Source: Symsagittifera roscoffensis
Lineage: Eukaryota; Xenacoelomorpha; Acoela; Convolutidae
Assembly: GCF_963678635.1 (NCBI RefSeq)
Contig: NC_087069.1
Location: forward strand, 12,406,530-12,470,529
Direction: 5' to 3'
Length of the DNA: 64,000 nucleotides
The notes beneath the pieces were generated by a model. It was given only the letters and a program-made list of their open reading frames with translations, ran no database searches and had not been told where the DNA came from. Of the stretch, positions 33,811-46,404 are shown one piece after another; positions within the stretch are counted from its first letter, which is position 1, and every line of letters starts with the position of its first letter. A program made the translations under genes and the position numbers.

Positions 33811-36800
33811 TACTTTCCACTCATTTTTTGAGCTTTTTAAAATTTGTATGGAGCCATATTTCAACATGAGGACGTCGTTTGATGAATGTAAGAATTGGGT
33901 AGACAAGGGAAAATTTTGAAAGAAAAAAAAAAGCTTTTTGTAGGAAACCATTGGTTATGGCAGTGAAACTAGAAAAAAATATAACAGTACCACTGACAGG
34001 AAAATTTGTAAGCATTATTTACATAAACATAAGCAATTTTGTTTCAAAAGTGGCTCCACTTAAAAGGGCTAGAGGCAAAAAAGGGCTTTGACTCAGAAAA
34101 AAAAATTATTGAATGAAATAACTCAGTTCAGAAAGTTTGGAAAAAAAACAATCTGTTCATCTTTAATACCAGCTTAAAAAAATTGACCAACTCTCAGTTG
34201 TTTGCTGAATTGCAACTATTTTATATATTAAAAAAAAAGAAGTGAATACTTCTTTTCCCTAGCGTCTTTCAAATTTCTTTTGCAAAAGCTTGTGAGTATT
34301 CAGAACCTATGCTATATGAACAGCAGCCGGTTAACTTTTTTTCGCTCTGAGAGATGAGAAAAGCAATGGCTTAGAGCTAGTTTTTCCACCTGATTTTGAT
34401 ACGCTGAAAAAAATAGGTTGAACTTTTTTCTAACTCGGATTCCAAAAAAATCCCACTTTTGTTTTTGACGCAAAATCAACAGACGCAAATGAAAATTGAA
34501 AATAAATTTCGCTCACAGTAAGTCAACAACATATGATGATAATTACTCTACAATTATATATTTTTTGAAATAAACAAATATAAAAAAAGCATTTTTTTTG
34601 TTTCGACACAGAACGCGATACTTTTTGATTGCCATGAAAGCTGTGCTTGAATCATTGGGTACAACTTATTGTGCAGCATGTTAATTACAGGCTCCTGTAG
34701 ATAAATTTTTAAAAAAAGTTTCTAATTTTTATATGAGTTGACGTAACGAAATCGTACCCAACATACAAAATGGCAGAAAAAGATGTTGAAAAAGATCAAA
34801 AACCTGTATACATTGCCTATCGAAATGAAGTTTTCACTTGCAGTTTGCCCAAAAATCTTTATATGAAAAATTAGTAGGAAACAAATGTTACATAGACATT
34901 TGAGGAGAGTGTAATCTTCAAAATGCAAGCTGTTTTTCTGAATGAAAACGAAAATCTTACCTTTTCTTGGTATCTCAACTGAGAGCTTATTCTTAGTCGT
35001 TTCTAAGATTTCTCAAATGCCAGCCATTTTCGGTCTTAAATTACAGCCTGATTTACTTATCTGGTTTCATTTGAGAAAACGAAGACACAATCTCACTTAT
35101 TTGAAATACACAGTCTCGAACTTTGTTCTTACCTCAGTTCAATAACTGACAAAAAGTTCAATTTTATTTCGAATAAAATGCAGCTGAAACAAATTTGGGG
35201 TCAATAGCTTGTGCTGGTTTATTCTGCAATTTGCTTGAAGGATTCAATATTGTTTAGATATTTGTCTCCAATGGTTTCTTATTCCAATTCTGGACTCCCG
35301 AACGGGTGTAACAAAAAGTAAAATTAGCGAATTCAGGAAAATTTGTTCAGAATCATTTGTTTTCTGAAGCTCTATGTGTGTTTAACAACTTAAATTGAAA
35401 AAAGGTCATGTCAATTTTTGCAGTGAAATTTTTTCAGTGAAAATTAACTTAGGCCTAGGGTACTTTTCTTCTGCGTAAAATCAGGTAATACAAATGACAT
35501 TCGCGAGGCAATAAGCGCGTTATCGCAATAAAGCTTTTTAAGTGTTGACTTCGATTACAAAAACTGATAAAATACTTTCAACAAAATTTTCTATTCAGAC
35601 TTAAAATGAGCAAAAAGCTGATTTTTTTTTCTTGTTCACTCTTTTCCAATTGATTGCTTCAAGTTGTGAAAAAACAAATACTGAATTAATAGTATTAATG
35701 AAAGTATTATAATCCTATTTTCTATTTTATTCTAACTTATTCTAATTCTTTTTTTTTGAAATATTCTGCAATGGTAACGGTTTTCTTGAGATAGTCAATT
35801 AGATTTTATCTTTTTAAAGCAATGTTTGAGTACTTGCCATTTATTACAAATTTGTCACTTATAGAACGAAATAAAGGAATCAACAGCTCAAATTGCGAAG
35901 AATGTTTAAAGTTAGAGTTGTGATAATATTGAGAGAAGGGTAAACTGAAAGGAAATTCCCAGAATTAGGGTTCTATCGGGTTAATATTATCAATACTACA
36001 AGTCAAGTGGTTTGGTCTGAACTGTCAAAATGTGAAAATTTGTTTAAATTTGAATCAACCCAAATTGACAATTTCAAAATAGAAATCGACTCAAATTCTG
36101 CTACTACCGAAGTTGTTGACATGTTTAGGTTAATCGATTAGTTACTTTCAGAAATTGAGACACCCTAAGAAAACACTAGCTGTGCTGGTATTTGTTAATT
36201 CTTTACGAAGCCGTGAAATTTTAGTTGCCCCAAGAAACCAAATGAAATGCTCATGTTTATTGATAGTTTTCTAGGGGATACAGTTAACATTTTTTCAAGC
36301 ATTGTGTTTTGCAAATGAGAAAAGAGTTATTATTTAGATTTTTAGCTTAGTAGCTGCTAGTTTTTTGGCAGGTTGTGGTGTCCCTAAAGCTCTTTATAAC
36401 TCTTGGATTCAAACAAACCCGCAACAATTTTTATGGGTAAAAATTGATTATGATAGACTTTCGTTGACTAAAATAATTTCTGAAATCTTAAAATAGTAAA
36501 AAAATTTAACGACCGATAGTCCAAAAAAAAACAGGGCCTTTTGTAACGATTTAAGTTTTTTGATTTCAAGGAAGTTGATATTTTCTACGAAAACCCGCAG
36601 AAGTCACCCGCAAATTTAGTTGCCCCAATAAAGAACAATTGCGTTGATTGTATTGCCTCAAAAACTAAACAAACATTACCCACAAAAGGAAAGTCTAAGT
36701 GGAAGCGAAAAAATTGATAGAATACAAAATCCAATTATATTCAAAAAATATGATGTTTTTAACAAAATTGTGTTTCAACATCCTGTCATTTTTGATACTT

Positions 36801-39800
36801 TTTAAATAAACCTAGTCTAGTTTGCGAACCACTAACAGATATGTATTTTGTTCTGAATATCTGGCAATATCTGGAAACTAAAATAGCTATCTTATAACTT
36901 TGCCACTGAGGATCATAACTTGTTTTTCTGGTAACAAATGCCTTGAATTTCTTGACTAGTAGCAAACGAACATGAAAAGAAAACACAGCAAAGAGCTAAT
37001 GGAGTAAATTTCTCTTCTATCTTCCGGTAAAAATGAAAAAATAAATGTACAACTAAGATGATTGTTAGAGTGCTGTTTAATAGAAAAAAAAATGAGGATA
37101 CGAAGCGCCAAAAATTAATATAAGTTCAATTTGAGAATTTTTCGTAACAAATCGAAACAAAAATGAACAAATGAATAAATTAAATCGAACATTTTTAAAA
37201 ACTGCTTTAAATGAAGCAGTCTATAAAAGATTTTCGTCGATGAATCAAGCCCAGAAAAAAATTGCAGTTCAAATTAAAAATGTGTTTTTGGGTTTTTCAG
37301 ATTTACTTAATGACCTAGACTTTTAGTTTACGTAAACTGTTTTTAGATTAATCAATTTGTTTTTCTCATAACACCTTGAGAAACAAGTTAACGTTGAGTC
37401 AGGCGTTTTATTTGATTTTGCGATCAATGATCTTCGAATGTGGTTGACAATTTGCTTCTAAATTACAAGACTTAAATTCGTAAATTTTGCGAATGATTAA
37501 GAAACCCTAAGCAAAAAAGCATTGAAACTTTTCTGCTTCAATCTAATTCAGTGATTTTCGCAAGATGTTCATATATATGAGTATGATGAATTAACTTGAA
37601 GCAGAGCAGTTTCATTGACTTTTTTGCTTAGGGTTTTTTAATCACTTACGTACGGTATTACAAAAAGATGAGAACTACTTTTATTCATTTGAGATTTTAG
37701 TTACGCAGAAGTTCTGATGCAAAAAAGTTTTGTCATTTTCATAAGCATATGCAAAAGCAAACCGAAAAAATTCAAAATTATATTTAAACGACCGCATAAA
37801 CAAGTGTGGCATGACACCATCTTTTAGGCTGTTATTTATTTTTTGAGATAACATAAGTAGCAAAAAACCTATTGTAAAAACTGAGCGGCTGGTTGTGGTT
37901 GTCTTACCTCATGAGTCATGTATTCAGTAACAAATGGTGTCATTTTTTAAAACGGTTGGTTGTTGATTTTTTTTCTCGAAAAGCGAAAGGAATATTTATG
38001 CTACACAGAATAAATTAAAAGTTGAACTGTAGCTCGCAAATTGACCTTTCAAACTTTGAAGTTTTACATGACGTTTTTTTTTACACTTTGATTGATGAAA
38101 TTTTAAAACATTTTTCGGTTCGTGAAAAACAATTGTGAGAAAAAACTAAACGAATTTAAGCGTAATTTTTTTGATTACTTCAATTCAATGAAAAAAACTA
38201 AATAAACTATTAAATCTGTAATTAATTTGTAGAAACGATAAAAAATTAACATTTTATTGTTTCGACTCACTAAAGATTTCACAGTATATATTCATGCGTG
38301 ACGTTTTGGTAAACGATGAATTCAAGCGTCCAACAAATTTCAGCAAAAAACAATTAACAATTTATGAACTTTTCTGTCGTAAATTGAATTGCAGTGCAAA
38401 AGAAACCATTTACTGACAAGAAATGGATTGCATTCGACTTTATACAGACACGCCAAGACCTAAGAAATCAATCTGAATCGAAATAAAACCCATTTAGTTT
38501 GATACAAAAAAGTAGCCCTAAAATGTATCCTTTTTTTGCATTTTGGTTTCACTTTCATTCAAACTTTTGCAACAGTAAAATTGATTTAATTATTCCTCTT
38601 CTTCTTCTAAATTGTTTGAATCAATTTTTGTCTACTATTTTGGAAACACATTTTATAGAACTTAAAACATTTAAAAAATCTAAATATAAAATTTTTGAAT
38701 GAGAGCTTCAAAAATGAAAATTCTTGTGGCCTGTCATTATTAGCTTATTTAACCAAATGACAAAAAATATTATAAACAACAAAAAAACTATCTAAAAAGT
38801 CTCAAATTATATTTAAAAACATCAAAATTTGTCTAGGACGTGATTATTGCAGTATAATACCGTTTAGGCGTGAACAAAAAGTATCAGAAAAGATACCGAA
38901 AAACAACAGAACAAGCAACAAAGGAAGTTTAACAGAAAAACAAAATGAGTACCAAGAATAACAAAAACAACAGCCAAAAATGTATGTGTGGGGAAAGTTA
39001 CAATCAGTATTAACAATTTACTGAGCATAAAAAACATAAAGCACTTTTAAAACACTAACGAAAACATTTTTAAAAACACCAAAAAACGATCGAAAGCTAA
39101 CGTAAAAGAACATATCGAAAACTTTCTAGAAAGAAATTAACACTGTATATCATCATGAACACTTGAACAAAACACAAACAGTATAAAAAAAACTGAACTT
39201 AACAGAGAAAAAACAGCAGAAAGAGATTTCAATAAAATAACGAAAAAAATAAAGCTTGGCAAAAATCTGCTAATATAAGTAAATCAAAATTTTTCGGTTG
39301 CTTTCAGTGTTTTAATAGCATTAGTGTTATATTGAAACTGTTATAGTTGCAGTAGCAGGTATTAGGAGAAAGTTCATGATTTGAATACATGATTTTGACC
39401 CAAAATATGTTCCATGTATTTTTTGCAGATTTTTGTGCTCAAAATCCGACTTATTCGACCAATTTCATGTCTTTTTGAACTATTATTGGTCCAAAATGGT
39501 TCTCATATTGATTATTTATTGTAGTTTTCTTGCATGTTTTTCTGCTCAAAAAATAATTTTTTTACCAAATTTTGGATTTTTTAAAAAAGTTTTGACCAAA
39601 ACTGCGATTCAAATTGATGATGTTCTATGGTCTTTTTTTAAATTGTTTTTTGCTCAAAATTTGATCTATTATGACCAAGTTTAAAAATTAACATACAAAT
39701 CTTATTAACTTTACCAATCAATTTTTACTTGGCAAAGTTTTAATCATAAAATCATCAATAAAGTGTTTCAACAAGCATGTTTTTTTTGCAAAAAACTTCA

Positions 39801-40153
39801 TCTAAAACGGTTTGAAATGGTTTTTCTAGGCTATAAATTGGATAGTTTTTTTACTCCAAAAAATCGACTTTGTTGAGATTTCGTTGGATTTAATTACCTC
39901 ACAAACTTTCATTTTAATTAATTCAAACCATTTTTTTAGGCAATAAAATCAATTTTTTCTTCCGTAAAACCCCATTTAATCCATTCCTAATCGATTCACC
40001 TATCTAAATGGGCCACCGTAATTTCGTTTTTATTCAGTATATTATCTGTATAAAAATCAATTTATTTATACTTCAATCTCAAGTTTGTCAGTGCGGGAAT
40101 CATGTAAGTCATCTCAGAGTTCAGAGAAACTCATTTGATATTTTCACACAAAC
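33811..40153. other. Long gene-free stretch
   Basis: About 6.3 kb of strongly AT-rich sequence with long homopolymer runs. Only short open frames of simple composition occur, none with splice context or a recognisable domain. The one structured feature is the foldback at 37490-37650. It would be intronic if the exon at 40154-40400 belongs to the channel gene. Confidence 0.55.
37490..37650. repeat. Small foldback with ~50-bp inverted arms
   Basis: The arms at 37490-37541 and 37596-37650 are imperfect reverse complements sharing AAACCCTAAGCAAAAAAG and CTGCTTCAA, separated by about 55 bp containing ATATATATGA. It resembles a short MITE remnant. No target duplication was identified. Confidence 0.65.
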
Positions 40154-40400
40154 CTGATGCATTGGTGTTATCATTCAACTGATTTAACTGCGAAAACGTG
40201 TCTGTTAAGGTTTCTAAATGTTCCAATTGCTTCTTCCGACAACAGTAACTCTGATTTTTATGCTTAGTCGTCTCCGGACGAATAAGATGCGAACGTGCAA
40301 TTGACAGACAAGCCACCAGACAAAAGACACTTATTGAATAAGCAACACGCCATTGCATCAATACAACAGCAAACCCTCCGACAATTAAGGCAAAAGCAAT
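40154..40400 (-). CDS. Candidate exon encoding two hydrophobic segments
   Basis: A 247-nt interval between an acceptor-like CTTTTAG (in-frame TAG just before the exon) and a donor CAG|GTTTGT at 40153. It starts in phase 0 and ends in phase 1. It encodes about 82 residues: a hydrophobic stretch I-V-G-G-F-A-V-V-L-M, a short Q-W-R-V, a second stretch S-V-F-C-L-V-A-C-L-S-I-A, then a soluble part with C-C-R-K-K and N-D-N-T-N (possible glycosylation). It is visibly more GC-rich than its surroundings. I do not recognise the family. Its end phase is compatible with the channel exon at 31191, but two helices at that place would be unusual for DEG/ENaC, so it may belong to another membrane protein. Confidence 0.45.
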
Positions 40401-42474
40401 CTAAAAGAATGAAACTGTTTCGCTTCTTTTGACATAATACTAACTTTTTTTATTATTATTATCTTAAGTTCGCAAAAAAAAAACGAAATTTTGGAAATTT
40501 TCGACTATAAAGTAATTTAGACAAAGGTAAACACCCACCAATTTTAAAAAAAAACAAATCTATATTCGACATTTTTTCTTTTTTTGTTGTAGATTTGAGA
40601 TAATCAGACGATCACGTTAAATTTCCAACGAGCCTTGCCGGTATATTTTTTTGAATGGAAAAACCCTCTGACCAAGAAGTTTTCTCCTCACAGAGAAAAA
40701 AATCTTTGAAAATAATTTTAAGCAACCGGGATCCCGACTGGCAGAACTAAAAGAAATCACTTGAGACTTTAAAATGCGCATTTTTGCACCTGATTTTATG
40801 TTGAAAACCATTAAATTCAGGAGCAAATTGAACGATTCAGAGAAAAAAAACTCCCTGTAAAAAAAAGCTTGCCCTCTGCTCCGTTAAAAAATTAATAGAA
40901 AACATAACTTGCTTCCAAGAAAGAAACGGTTCCCAATTCTGAAACCCCGCGTTTTTTAAGTTAAGTTATCAGAAAAATTATTTTAACTATTGAAATTCTA
41001 CCGCTTTTTAATATAAATTATTAGAATTAAGTAAATTTTACTTGAAACAGTTTCTTCATCATAAGGTCGGTAAAAACCAAAGCTTCAATTGAGAAAAGTT
41101 TTGCAAAACTAAAATAGATAAAAACAAGCAGCTAGATGCGCTTTAGCTTTGAACAAAAATAACTTTGCCGATCGTCTAGCCTTCTATATGAACTTGAAAA
41201 ACAACCCAGTCGAAGTCATAAGCAAGAAGGTTAGAATTTTCTAAATTTGAATATTATCTTGCACAAAGTCCAAACTATTGCCTGAGTTCGTATTTGTTTT
41301 GTTCTTTCGCTTTAGATAGTACTCGTGGCTTAGTAACACTCGTATTCGCTTGTCTACGAAAGATTAGGTTTGCTGGAAAAACACTTCAAACATTATAACT
41401 GCTGAAATGGTTTAACAAAAATTTAAGTATAAAATAGAAAGGTCGTAATCAAAATCTACAATCGTCTAAAGTTGCTTTCAAAAATCACCATATAAGTTAC
41501 CCCTGATTTGAGTGTGTTAATGCAGAATCATTTCTATAGTTAACTAAAATCACTGTTTTAGCACTAAATGCATCAAATGAATTAGCAAAAATCTATCTTG
41601 CATCAGTTAGTACACGGGTCGAGCATTGGTACTTTTGTTTTGACAGACTTAACTAAAAATTGGCATGTATCGACCAGGCTCGAGATGTTTGATCGTCTCA
41701 ACACAATGTTGGTATTTTTCGCTTAGGTTCAACCAAGAAAAAACAGTTCGGTTGAGCTCGACCAGTAAGTTTTTTGACCGTAAAAATGTCTACCTAAAAA
41801 AAGTTTGAATCAAGTTCGACCAACGAGAAACGTTTCTACCTACTGTAACCAAGCTTTTGAAAAATTTCAACCAAGCAATGAAAACAAAAGTAGAATGGTA
41901 ATTTATGACTTTCGTATAAAATTTTGCGTCAATGTTTGTCCAGATCAAAAGAAGAACAGTCGCTGGAGTGGGACTGAGTTGTAGCAAAAACAATTTTAAA
42001 ACAGAAAACACGCAATGAAACTTGGGGTTTTGCTCAAAACTTGCGATAAGACTGTTAAGCAAACATGTAAAACATACAAAAAAATTTCATTAAAATTTTT
42101 TTTTCTATTTCTCAATGTTTTTCATATTTTAAAACAGAAACACAAAAAATTTCAGACATTTTTCATGATTTTTTTATGTTTCGATCAAGTTGACTTTTTT
42201 GTTAAAACTCGACTTTGTCCTCTGCTTTATGTATCTACCGAGTCGACTTCATTTTTCAACTTTGAGTTCGACTAATAGGGTCTTCTCAACCATAGATAGT
42301 TGATCGAAATCTGACATATAATTGACCCGTCTTGGTCAGAACATGAATTGCAATTTTCGAACCGGGTATACTTAACTTACTTAATACTTGAAGAGTAGAA
42401 CACCGAGTGGAACAGCTCGCTTTTTCGTGTTTTTTTTCTATTTTTTTATTCTGAAAGTCGAAAATAGAACTCAC
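40401..42474. other. Non-coding
   Basis: AT-rich. Open frames at 41790-42062 (minus) and 42015-42275 (plus) are dominated by Phe, Lys and Leu from A/T runs and lack splice context. No gene is supported. Confidence 0.5.
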
Positions 42475-42613
42475 TGTATAAGTTGTAGTGTGATGATTCA
42501 TTGAGGATGTTGAGGTTGTTCCCTTGGCACTGATTATTCCGAAGACCGATGCTTTCCGAGGCGTAACTGTTCACTGCGTGGCTCAATTTGCGAGCCTTAT
42601 TTTTGCGACCCAT
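42475..42613 (-). CDS. Candidate first coding exon of an unknown minus-strand gene
   Basis: From ATG at 42613 the frame gives 46 codons (M-G-R-K-N-K-A-R-K-L at the start, Asn/Ser-rich after) up to a donor ACA|GTGAGT at 42474. GC content rises inside this interval compared with both sides. The start is basic and hydrophilic, like a cytoplasmic N-terminus. It ends in phase 1, so it does not join directly to the exon at 40400, which starts in phase 0; another exon would be needed. No domain recognised. Confidence 0.35.
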
Positions 42614-43970
42614 TTTCCGAATAATGTCGAGTAGCGTGGTAAAATCTTTGAGTAAAATTCTGAATTCAATTAAGAAATATTTAACAAAAAGGGAAACGGC
42701 TGTATAGAATTGATTCAAATTGTAAATTAATTGTTGTAAAACGAACCAAAAAAATGACGTAAGAAGAGCCAGAAAATGCCTCGCAATTTTTGGCATAATT
42801 TTTAGGAATCATCGTAAAAATAAAAACTGAACTAGTTTTGCAAAATGATTGCCTCCGGTGGTAAATTGGATGAAGTTCTCATTGGATAATCATATTAACT
42901 CGAATTCATTTTTTACACTTGAGATAGTTCAGGAAATAATTTTTCAAAAAAACGGCTCGATACATACAACAAATTTTATATGATTTTATGCCTGAAATTC
43001 TGCAATGAATATGAGCAAAAGTTGGTGCAACGCTAATAATATCCATTGGTTAGAAAAATCATTATAAGCTGAATAGTTTCAACTTTTTATCAAGTGTTAG
43101 GATATTTGCCAGGAAACAGATTTTAGAGATTTTTATACTAATTCAGGGCATTTTTTTGCGTCTTTGTATTATTGTCGCCCCGCAAGGTTTTGTTTTATTG
43201 TGATTTGACATACTAATGACGAAGGATGATGTCTATAGTGAGAAAGAAACAAAAAGAAATATAATTTTTCTGAAAGAGGCGCATAAGAGCTGCCTAGGTA
43301 ATTGAGAAAAGTTATAACTTTTTGGGGCAATTTATCAGGGGCGGACTGAAAGCTTAAAAGGGTTCGGCTGGTCTTGAGTAAAGATTGTAAAATTTTGATG
43401 GAAGATTACAAAACGCAGAAATGGGGATAAAGAAGCGTCTTTTTCCCGAGGCGAAAATACCCTTAAAAAGGCGCGTCAATTCAAAATAATGGATTGGTGA
43501 AAAATTTCACAGGTAAGCCGGCTTGAAGTGTTATTAAACGTGAAAATTTGGGGGAAAGTGTTGAATTGATTGGTGCGAGTTGCAATTAATCCCTTTTAAT
43601 TCCACAGATCAGATTTCCAAACCGGCATTTGCTGGAATTTGTTGAAATAAATGAGACTGAATATTGGAAATGAATCCTTTTTAGCCAGACTTATGGATTG
43701 AATTCTGGCCGTTTTTGACTGGTGTATGGCTGATATTGATCGGAAATCAAACCCAGAACTAGAATATAATTCAAAGAGACGGAATCGCATTGAAATCTGA
43801 AACGAATAAAAACAGTTGACTCTGTGAAAATTAGAAGTTTATACTGTCCCAAATTTTATAAGCAGCTATAGAAATTATTTGTTGAAATTGAAACTGTCAG
43901 CAACACGATCTTGTTTACTTTTTTGATCTTGTTTACTACCATCTCAATTGCAAAAAGGGATAATTATTAT
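42614..43970. other. Non-coding, with a possible truncated hAT end at 43337
   Basis: No gene supported. CAGGGGCGGACTGAAAGC at about 43337 resembles the hAT/MITE terminus seen at 27310 and 43971, but no matching right end is found before the next MITE. Confidence 0.45.
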
Positions 43971-44379
43971 CAGGGGCGGATCTAGAGTTTTCAAAAAAAA
44001 GTTCGAAACTTTTATCGACCTTATTTTTAGGTCGATCAAATTTAGTCCGACCATTTTTTTTTAGCTCTCCCAAAGCACCGCAGTCATAAATTTGAAAAAA
44101 CAGGCCGAAAAAGGCGTTTTTATACAGAGCAAAACATCGTGTTTTTTCGTGCGCGCTCCCCCATCAAAATTAATATATATTGGCGCAGAAGGCGCCTTTT
44201 GAATTATTTTAGTGTCCGTCACCAAAAATGGGTATCTCAAAATATAACAAAGGGGGGCAGGTGTTGGCAGGGTGACACCCCTCCCTTTGAGTCGGACACC
44301 CCCTCCCTTTGAGTCAGCAGGGTGTCGAATCCCTAAGGGGAGGGGGTGTCCGCTCTCCCCCACCCCTAAATCCGCCCTG
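43971..44379. mobile_element. hAT-type MITE, second copy (409 bp)
   Basis: It begins CAGGGGCGGATCTAG and ends AAATCCGCCCTG, with the same internal order as the copy at 27310: a GGTCGATCAAAT block, a GTGCGCGCTCCCCC block and CGTCACCAAAAATGG. The flanking octamers (ATTATTAT and ATGATTAA) agree only partly, so the copy is older or its target duplication has decayed. It ends at the left border of the retroelement region. Confidence 0.88.
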
Positions 44380-44389
44380 ATGATTAACC

Positions 44390-46404
44390 CCTGAGTTATG
44401 AGCGATGTGGTTAACTCATAGAGTAATTTCGGATAGGGTACACCGTCTGCTCGTCACGCTATCTTATTTTCGGCCGGATAGATTCGTGCAACTTCTTAGT
44501 CTAATACCGATCCTAATCTTACTCTTATACTATCTAGTCTCAGGTTGTTTAACTAGTCTCTGCTAGGCTCAATAGATCTAGGGTATACTGGTTTATTGCG
44601 GCTGCTGAAGTTCTCTTGGAGAGGCAACTAATTTCTAAGTTAAATTCAAATCTCTCTGGTGCTGAAATTACAAGTAATTTCAGCACTTACAAATAAGTGG
44701 GTTGTTAGTTAGATGGATCATGATTGGTTAATATTAAATACTTTACAGTGGTAAAATATCTAATTTATCCAATCATAAAATATAGTTTAGATCAGGTTCC
44801 ACCCATCCGGGTTTTACAGAGTTTTTTAGAATTATCTTTCTGCAATTCAAAGGATGGATGATGGACGTTGGTATTTGGCGAACATCGTACTTTTGTCCGG
44901 TTTCTCTTTGTTAGAGAAGTTCCAGGACGCTGGAGTGAGGGGCATCAATCGTTGTGTCTTCTTGTGACAACGATGGTGTTTCCCAATGAAATCAATCTGA
45001 TTTCAGAATGGTTTGCTATGACGGGTTTTTCTGTTTTATGTAGAGAACTTCTTTTGTGTTCGACCTCGTCTGGGAATGGCGTGGAGATTGTGCGTGGAGG
45101 GGGTGCCTTGTAACTCGGATCTGTACGTATACTCGAACATCGATGTGGTCATTGGTCTAGTTCAGTGAAGTCCTTTTCTGCGAAGTCAAGTCGTACTCTA
45201 AATCCTTTGAGTTTGTGATTGTGGACGGCATATCGGTTTGTGGTTGGCTATTCTTTTTTAAGTGTAGTGGGGTCGTTTTGTCTTTGGATGTTCGTCTTTG
45301 TTGTTATGTGCTAATCTATATACTGCAAAGTATAGTTTACGTTTTATAAAATTTTTATTAGTTCAGTGTCTTAATTATGATTTTGGTTAGTTATTTTCAC
45401 AAAAGCATTTGTTTTAGTTCGGTTATTTTGAAGAGTTACTCATCCTTGAGTACCTCTTATTAAAAATAGAAGTGTGGTCACAAAGCGTGGATGTAGCGCG
45501 GTGGGTTAGGCCGGCTATAGAGCATGCTCAGGACGTCCTCTCTGGTGGTTAGGCCAGGAGTGGGAGTATGATTTCGTGCGGTTTCTGTGAGAGGTCCTGT
45601 TATGTGATAACGTTTTATGTTGGGTTTATGGTGGTTTTTCTTATGTTTCGTTGGTTGTGTCCTTTTTTCAAAAATCAAATTGTTTTTGGTATGGGTTTGT
45701 CTTTCGACTTTTTTGTGTTTTATTATTTCTTTCTTAGACTTTATAATAGTCTTCAAAAGAATAAATTATCCAGTTTTAAACTGGGTTAATCCGGTTTGGG
45801 TACCGTTGGTTTTCTTTTCTTAGTCATGCTGTTATTCTATGATTTGTGGTGTTTAGTAAGCTGCGTTGGTTAGTTTTGTTTAGTATATAATTCCTTTCCA
45901 ACCGGGTTAAAGGAAAGATTGAAACTTGTTATCGCGTGTTAGAGTTATTGAGTGTGAAAGCTTGAAACTGAAATTCATTATTTAAACAATTCTTCGTGGG
46001 CGAGCTGTGCGAGTTTGGATAGAATTCTTGTGCGAGTGAATGGAAATATCAAAAGGTTAGTACTGCATTTTCGTTTTATCAATTTACTACATAGAATTTT
46101 AATTTTACTGCTGGTTTTGGGAAAAAATTAAATTACAAATTTTCATTTTTTATGAAATTTACTGCTTTTGGGGAAACAATTTATAAATCAATTTACTACA
46201 TTTGGTATAAATTTTATCAGTTTATCTTGTGGAAAATATTAGTGAAATGAAGAATTTTAACAAGTTTATTTTTTATTTTGCTTTTTTGTTTCTTCAGATG
46301 ATTCTGGTATGAAGGCTAAAGATCTAAATGAAACATGAGTAAAGAATGGTTAGTATTTATTTCAAATTTATTAGTGAAGAATATGTATAAATTATACTTA
46401 CCTG
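44390..46404 (-). mobile_element. 3' non-coding region and probable LTR of retroelement 1
   Basis: This region lies downstream (element orientation) of the last ORF. It shares the element's strong strand bias, the plus strand being T- and G-rich from about 44860. It contains no long element-strand ORF. The 3' LTR should lie here, but the 5' LTR is not in the window, so its limits cannot be set by comparison. A perfect splice-donor consensus, CAG|GTAAGT, reads on the minus strand at 46402/46401, two bases after the stop codon of the last ORF. Confidence 0.5.

Noticed and set aside
33811-40153. Short open frames of 60-92 codons on both strands
   Set aside because: Phe/Lys/Leu-rich frames expected from A/T runs; no splice sites or domains.
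43337-43580. Third hAT element starting CAGGGGCGGACT
   Set aside because: Only one terminus is visible, with no matching right end or target duplication.
45480-45580. tRNA-like GGTGGGTTAGGCC / GTGGTTAGGCC words
   Set aside because: No cloverleaf or proper B-box could be fitted; the region belongs to the retroelement 3' part.
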